DNA of 18,293 nucleotides from Acidobacteriota bacterium (lineage in GTDB: Bacteria > Acidobacteriota > Vicinamibacteria > Vicinamibacterales > UBA8438). Positions 14,953 to 18,293 of the stretch are shown piece by piece. The translations under genes and the position numbers were made by a program. The stretch spans positions 1 to 18,293 of the forward strand of contig SXOW01000234.1 in assembly GCA_005778315.1 (NCBI GenBank), read 5' to 3'. A model generated the notes under the pieces. It saw only the letters and a list, made by a program, of their open reading frames with translations. It was not told the origin of the DNA and searched no databases. Position 1 is the first letter of the stretch. Every line of letters starts with the position of its first letter.

Positions 14953-16527
14953 ATGTTCATGGCACCTATCGAACGGCGACACTCGCACGCCTTGCACGCG
15001 TCCCGGCTTCAACGGCTCTGCCGCCCCGTGCGCCACGTCGCACTGGCGGTCGGGCTTGCCGTGGGCTGCCTCGCGACAGCCCTGGCCCAAAGTCCGGACG
15101 GGCTGCTGCTGGTAGCCGCGGCCAGGAACACCGACGCTGACGCGGTCGAGCGCTTACTCTCAGCCGGTACCGACCCCAACAGTCGCTATGGCGACGGCAC
15201 GACCGCGCTGCACTGGGCCGCGCACCGCGACGCCGGCCCGTTGGTCGCCCTGCTGCTCGAGGCGGGAGCGGACGTGAACGCGGTAGACGACCACGGTACG
15301 ACCCCCCTCGCGCTGGCGTGCTTGAACGGCAGCCTCCACATTGTCGAGACCCTGCTGGCGGCCGGCGCCGACGCCAACCTGGCGCGCACCAACCGCGAGA
15401 CTCCGCTGAGGACCGCCGCGCGGGTCGGTAACGTGGATGTGGTCCGACGGCTGGTCGCGGCGGGCGCGGATCCGAACGCCGCCGAAGCGACATTGGGCCA
15501 GACCGCGCTCATGCTGGCCATCGCGGAGCACCATACGCAGGTGGCACGGGTGCTGCTGGAGGTGGGGGCGTCCGCATCCGCTCGGTCAACGAATCGTTTC
15601 ACCCCACTGCTCTTCGCGGTGCAGCAGGGCAATATCGAGGCGGCCGGGCTCCTGCTGTCCGCCGGCGCCGACGCAAATGAGTCGGCTCCAGACGGCATCG
15701 GCGGCAACACCAACGCCGCGGCCAGATTCGTCGAAGGCACCGAGGCGGCCGCGCTCCTGGTTGCCATCGACAGCGGGCACGCCGAGATGGCGCGCTTCCT
15801 GCTTGAGCAAGGTGCCGATCCGAATCACAACGGCGCCGGTCGCACCGCGCTGCACGCGGCGGTGCAACGGGCTATGCCCGACGTGGTCTCCGCGTTGCTC
15901 GAGCGCGGCGCGGACCCGAACGCGCGGATGGAGAAACCGTTACCCTTCGTGTCGCGCCGGATCTTCCAGGCCAACGGCCTCTCACCGTCCGATATCGGGG
16001 CGACCCCGTTCTTCCTCGCAGCCAGCTTCGGCGACCTCGAGAGCATGCGACTGCTGCTGGCCGGGGGCGCGGACCCTATAGCGCGGACCAACGATGGCAC
16101 GACGGCGCTGATGGTGGCGGCGGGAGCGGACTACGTCGAGGGCGCAGACAAGTACGGGCGCCGCTGGTTTGGCGACAACCTGGCCCTCCAGGAGTCAGCC
16201 CTGGAGGCGGTGACGTTGCTCCTGGACCTCGGCCTGGATATCAACGCGACCAACGACAACAGACAGACGGCGCTCCATGGCGCGGTCTACCTCGGCGGCA
16301 CACTGCTGGTGCCGTTTCTCGTGGAGCGCGGCGCCGAGATAGACGTCATCAACGCGCGCGGTCAAACCCCGTGGATGATCGCCGCCCAGGGAGAGTACCG
16401 CTCAGGGTCCTTCTATACCCACCAGGAGACCGGCGATGTCCTGGAGCGCCTGGGCGCCGACATGACGCTGGGCGAGGACCTCGGCCCGGATTTCAAGCGG
16501 TCGCGGGCGAACAGCGACCAACAGTAG
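14953..16527 (+). CDS. Exported ankyrin-repeat protein (about 12 repeats)
   Basis: This 524-residue protein has a long basic n-region and a hydrophobic core VALAVGLAVGCLATALAQ (about 30-47), consistent with a Sec signal. Nearly all the rest is ankyrin repeats with the pattern G-x-TALHxAA ... LLLxxGADPN. I count about twelve: the first is LLLVAAARNTDADAVERLLSAGTDPN, the clearest is DGTTALHWAAHRDAGPLV, and the last is GQTPWMIAAQG near residue 478. Insertions occur after the GADANES repeat, in the PFVSRRIFQANGL segment and near ADKYGRRWFG. Ankyrin arrays bind other proteins, so this is probably a periplasmic or secreted binding protein. The start at 14953 has AGGAA 13 nt upstream, and a second ATG at 14959 is nearly equivalent. 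The gene is divergent from the DUF1592 operon. Confidence 0.9.
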   Translation: MFMAPIERRHSHALHASRLQRLCRPVRHVALAVGLAVGCLATALAQSPDGLLLVAAARNTDADAVERLLSAGTDPNSRYGDGTTALHWAAHRDAGPLVALLLEAGADVNAVDDHGTTPLALACLNGSLHIVETLLAAGADANLARTNRETPLRTAARVGNVDVVRRLVAAGADPNAAEATLGQTALMLAIAEHHTQVARVLLEVGASASARSTNRFTPLLFAVQQGNIEAAGLLLSAGADANESAPDGIGGNTNAAARFVEGTEAAALLVAIDSGHAEMARFLLEQGADPNHNGAGRTALHAAVQRAMPDVVSALLERGADPNARMEKPLPFVSRRIFQANGLSPSDIGATPFFLAASFGDLESMRLLLAGGADPIARTNDGTTALMVAAGADYVEGADKYGRRWFGDNLALQESALEAVTLLLDLGLDINATNDNRQTALHGAVYLGGTLLVPFLVERGAEIDVINARGQTPWMIAAQGEYRSGSFYTHQETGDVLERLGADMTLGEDLGPDFKRSRANSDQQ

Positions 16528-16542
16528 CGGTCGGCGACAGCC

Positions 16543-16557
16543 GCGGCGACAAGCCGC
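16543..16557 (+). terminator. Weak hairpin after the ankyrin gene
   Basis: GCGGC (16543-16547) and GCCGC (16553-16557) flank a GACAA loop in the 65-bp gap between two convergent genes. The stem is only 5 bp and there is no T-run, so terminator function is tentative. Confidence 0.3.
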
Positions 16558-16592
16558 CCCGAGCTGCCCATGCTACGAGGTTGGTGCCTCGG

Positions 16593-17018
16593 CTACGCCA
16601 GGCTCGCCAGGAGCGCGTCGCGACCGGCTTGGGCCACCACCTCATCCTGGTCCGGCGAACCGGAACTGCAACCGATACCGGCAACGATGTCGTCTCCTAC
16701 GAACACCGGCAGTCCGCCGGGTACGATCATGAAGCGGCCCTGATTGCTCACGTGAATCCCGAACGCCGGCCCACCCGCCGCACCGGCCACGCTGTAGTCG
16801 CGGGTCGACTTCCGCGCCGCCGCGGCCGTGAACGCCTTGCTGATGGCAACATCAATACTGGTGATGCGGCCACGGTCCATGCGGTGGAACATCAGCAAGC
16901 TCCCGTTGTCGTCGGTAATCGCGATGTCCATGTCCACGCCGATCTCTTGCGCCTTTGCCTCGGCCGCGGCCATCATCACGCGAGCATCGTCAAGCATCAG
17001 TTTCCGTACTGTCCTCAT
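16593..17018 (-). CDS. GlcG/HbpS-family protein
   Basis: This 141-residue protein matches the GlcG/HbpS (DUF336-type) family. Landmarks are an N-terminal helix (LMLDDARVMMAAAEAKAQEI), then MDIAITDDNGSLLMFHRMDR, a helix with SIDVAISKAFTAAAARKST, and the glycine-rich end MIVPGGLPVFVGDDIVAGIGCSSGSPDQDEVVAQAGRDAL taken in parts. Members include the haem-binding sensor HbpS and GlcG of glycolate operons; the biochemical role is generally unclear. The start at 17018 is supported by GGAGGT 9 nt upstream and a perfect TATAAT 22 bp upstream. No signal peptide is visible, so the protein is cytoplasmic. GlcG genes often sit near glycolate or 2-hydroxy-acid oxidases; the homologue in this window is 15 kb away, so no operon link is claimed. 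Confidence 0.88.
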   Translation of the reverse strand: MRTVRKLMLDDARVMMAAAEAKAQEIGVDMDIAITDDNGSLLMFHRMDRGRITSIDVAISKAFTAAAARKSTRDYSVAGAAGGPAFGIHVSNQGRFMIVPGGLPVFVGDDIVAGIGCSSGSPDQDEVVAQAGRDALLASLA

Positions 17019-17040
17019 AGTCGGTCGACCTCCAGCGCGG

Positions 17041-17046
17041 ATTATA
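17041..17046 (-). promoter_or_regulatory. TATAAT -10 box for the GlcG-like gene
   Basis: The minus strand carries a perfect TATAAT at 17041-17046, placing transcription start near 17034 and giving a short leader with GGAGGT. The -35 position (about 17064-17069, AACCGC) is poor. Confidence 0.45.
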
Positions 17047-17109
17047 GAGCCCGGCGGCACCAAGCGGTTTCGTGGGCCTCAGGAGCCGGCGCCACGCCGG
17101 GTAGACATC

Positions 17110-17298
17110 ATGGATACAGCCACGGTCCAGTGTCCTTACTGCGGCGAGCCTCTCGATGTGTTCATCGACCGATCCGTCCCAAGGCAGGAATACATCGAGG
17201 ATTGCCAGGTGTGCTGTCGCCCGATGACGCTCGTCGTCAGTGTCGACCCTGACGACGACGGGGCGGCTTACGTGGACGCCCGGTCTGAGGAGGAATAG
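17110..17298 (+). CDS. CPXCG-motif cysteine-rich zinc-ribbon protein
   Basis: This 62-residue protein begins MDTATVQCPYCGEPLDVFID, with the CPxCG motif at Cys8-Cys11. The second half-ribbon has Cys32, Cys35 and Cys36 (EDCQVCCRPM). The acidic C-terminus ends in EEE. It matches the small CPXCG cysteine-rich family seen widely in Gram-negative bacteria, which probably binds zinc and has no known function. The ATG at 17110 puts the domain at the N-terminus as in homologues; no strong ribosome site precedes it. It is divergent from the GlcG-like gene and 60 bp upstream of the redoxin selenoprotein gene on the same strand, so co-transcription is possible. Confidence 0.85.
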   Translation: MDTATVQCPYCGEPLDVFIDRSVPRQEYIEDCQVCCRPMTLVVSVDPDDDGAAYVDARSEEE

Positions 17299-17358
17299 GG
17301 CGGTTGACGCGGTCTCGACACCTGATCTGAAGGCGCTCGCGTGGTAGGATTCGGCATT

Positions 17359-18293
17359 ATGAGAGAGCCAGGTCGGCAAGCCGCCTTCTGGGCGATTCTG
17401 GCGGCGGTGAGCGTGCCGCTGGGATTCCAGACCCACGCCATGCAGCCCCGAACCCCCGTCAACGTCGCATCCCTCGGCCCCCAGGTGGGCGAGTCGGTCC
17501 CGGATTTCACGCTACCCGATCAGCATGGACAGGAGCGGACGCTCCAGTCCATTTTGGGCCCGAAGGGAGCGGTGCTGCTGTTTCACCGCTCCGCCGACTG
17601 GTGACCGTATTGCAAAGCGCAGCTCGTGGAGCTGCAAGACCGGGCGGAAGAACTGCGAGGACAAGGCCTCGGCGTCGCCGCCATCAGTTACGACTCTACA
17701 GAAGTCCTCTCGGATTTCGCCACACGCCGTGGTATCACGATTCCACTGCTCTCGGATGACGACTCGGCGGTCATCACCGAATTCGGCATTCTGAACACCG
17801 TGGCAGCGGAAGCAATCGGACCCAACAAGGACGACCCAGCGGTGCAGGCGGAGGCCAGGCGGTATGTCTCGGTTTTCGGGGCGAGCGCGAATATTGTTGG
17901 GACGCCGTTTCCGGGCACGTTCATGCTGGATGCGGCAGGGAAGGTCACGTCACGCTTCTTCGAGGAGTTCTACCGGGAGCGGAACACGACCGCCAATATC
18001 ATGCTGAGACTCGGCGCCGGCCTCTCGCCCATCGAGGCGATGGAAGGGGCGACCGCGCATCTCAACATCACCGCCTATCCGAGCAACCCCAACATCACCG
18101 TGGGCACGCGGTTCTCGCTCGCGGTTGAGATCGACCCGAACGAGGGGATTCACCTCTATGCGCCCGGCGCGGATCAACTGGGCTACCGCGTGATCGGCTT
18201 GACTCTGAACCCGATCCCGCATATCCGGTTCGAACCGGTGGAGTTCCCCGCCTCGGAGATCTATCACTTCGAGCCGCTCGATGAACGGGTACC
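17359..18293 (+). CDS. Redoxin-domain selenoprotein with in-frame TGA as selenocysteine (UxxC), partial at window end
   Basis: The frame runs from the ATG at 17359 through a TGA at 17602-17604 and stays open to the window end, giving at least 311 residues. An N-terminal hydrophobic segment (about 8-23) suggests export or a lipid-side anchor. The redoxin (AhpC/TSA-like) domain starts GESVPDFTLPDQHGQ (44-58) and reaches LLFHRSADW-U82-PYCK, so the TGA replaces the first Cys of a CxxC active site with Cys85 intact. Next come the typical LVELQDRAEELRGQGLGVAA, SYDS, a TPFPGTFMLDAAGKV cis-Pro region (Pro183/Pro185) and FFEEFYRERNT. A second beta-rich domain (from about 232) with GIHLYAPGADQLGYRV resembles the DsbD N-terminal type and is cut by the window edge. 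A hairpin just after the TGA fits a bacterial SECIS. The product would be a periplasmic thiol/selenol reductase or peroxidase. A nonsense mutation is the alternative. Confidence 0.82.
17619..17635 (+). promoter_or_regulatory. Candidate bacterial SECIS hairpin
   Basis: GCAGCTC (17619-17625) and GAGCTGC (17629-17635) form a perfect 7-bp stem closed by the loop GTG (17626-17628). The loop starts 22 nt after the last base of the TGA codon. Known bacterial SECIS elements lie inside the coding region directly after the UGA, with an apical loop roughly 16-37 nt downstream and a G at the start of the loop. This hairpin meets those features. It would recruit SelB with selenocysteyl-tRNA. Confidence 0.68.

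Noticed and set aside
17304..17332. TTGACG at 17304 as the -35 box of a promoter for the selenoprotein gene
   Set aside because: No acceptable -10 box lies 16-18 bp downstream. TGGTAGGAT at 17342-17350 looks like an extended -10 element but would start transcription almost at the ATG.
17602..17604. TGA as a true stop or nonsense mutation ending a short redoxin fragment
   Set aside because: The protein would end just before its active site while the intact remainder of the domain continues in frame, and a SECIS-like hairpin follows. Selenocysteine explains all three. A sequencing error (TGC or TGT read as TGA) cannot be fully excluded from the sequence alone.
1..18293. CRISPR array, tRNA, rRNA, insertion sequence or prophage gene
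   Set aside because: No regularly spaced repeats, no tRNA-like or rRNA sequence that I recognise, and no transposase, integrase or phage structural gene was seen.

Overview
The window is GC-rich, densely coded, bacterial chromosomal DNA. It looks like an acidobacterium, probably of the Vicinamibacteria type. I infer this from the gene families: an orphan duplicated MacB/FtsX permease of the ADOP kind, a DUF1592-DUF1552 haem protein pair, several exported PQQ-dependent dehydrogenases, a DUF2911 protein, and an exported family carrying a CHEGNYGLEN motif that I know mainly from Acidobacteria. A PagL-type lipid A deacylase homologue indicates a Gram-negative envelope. I see no rRNA, tRNA, CRISPR array, transposase or phage gene.

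Layout. Positions 32-3459 (+) look like one operon: a divergent FMN alpha-hydroxy-acid dehydrogenase homologue with a Tat-like leader, a PQQ dehydrogenase, and a small c-type cytochrome that probably takes the electrons. A PagL-like outer-membrane protein (-, 3586-4200) follows. A 303-bp divergent spacer separates it from an exported acidobacterial protein of unknown function (+, 4504-5469), which ends at a clear hairpin terminator. The ADOP permease (+, 5590-8037) converges, with an 8-bp gap, on a second PQQ dehydrogenase of the alcohol dehydrogenase type (-, 8046-9785). That gene is divergent from an FmdB zinc-ribbon protein and a DUF2911 protein (+, 9942-10870). A palindrome at 10911-10930 separates these from the translationally coupled DUF1592-DUF1552 pair (-, 14753 to 10945), which has a good sigma70-type promoter. 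An exported ankyrin-repeat protein (+, 14953-16527) and a GlcG/HbpS-like protein (-, 16593-17018) come next. A CPXCG zinc-ribbon protein (+, 17110-17298) follows, and a redoxin gene (+, from 17359) runs off the window end.

The most interesting item is the last gene. Its reading frame is interrupted by a TGA at 17602-17604, exactly where the first cysteine of a thioredoxin-type CxxC motif should be (DW-TGA-PYC). The frame then stays open and homologous-looking for at least 229 codons. A perfect 7-bp hairpin with a GTG loop lies 14 nt after the TGA. I read this as a selenocysteine codon with a bacterial SECIS element, so the protein is a U-x-x-C redoxin selenoprotein that ordinary gene calling would cut to about 81 residues.

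Most of the products are exported proteins. Many are redox proteins: quinoproteins, c-type haem proteins, a flavoprotein homologue and a thiol/selenol redoxin. The window therefore reads as periplasmic oxidation chemistry coupled to cytochromes. Several enzymes have lost residues that are canonical in their families: the FMN enzyme lost most substrate-binding residues, the second PQQ dehydrogenase lost metal ligands, and the PagL homologue lost its Glu. Their substrates therefore cannot be read from homology.
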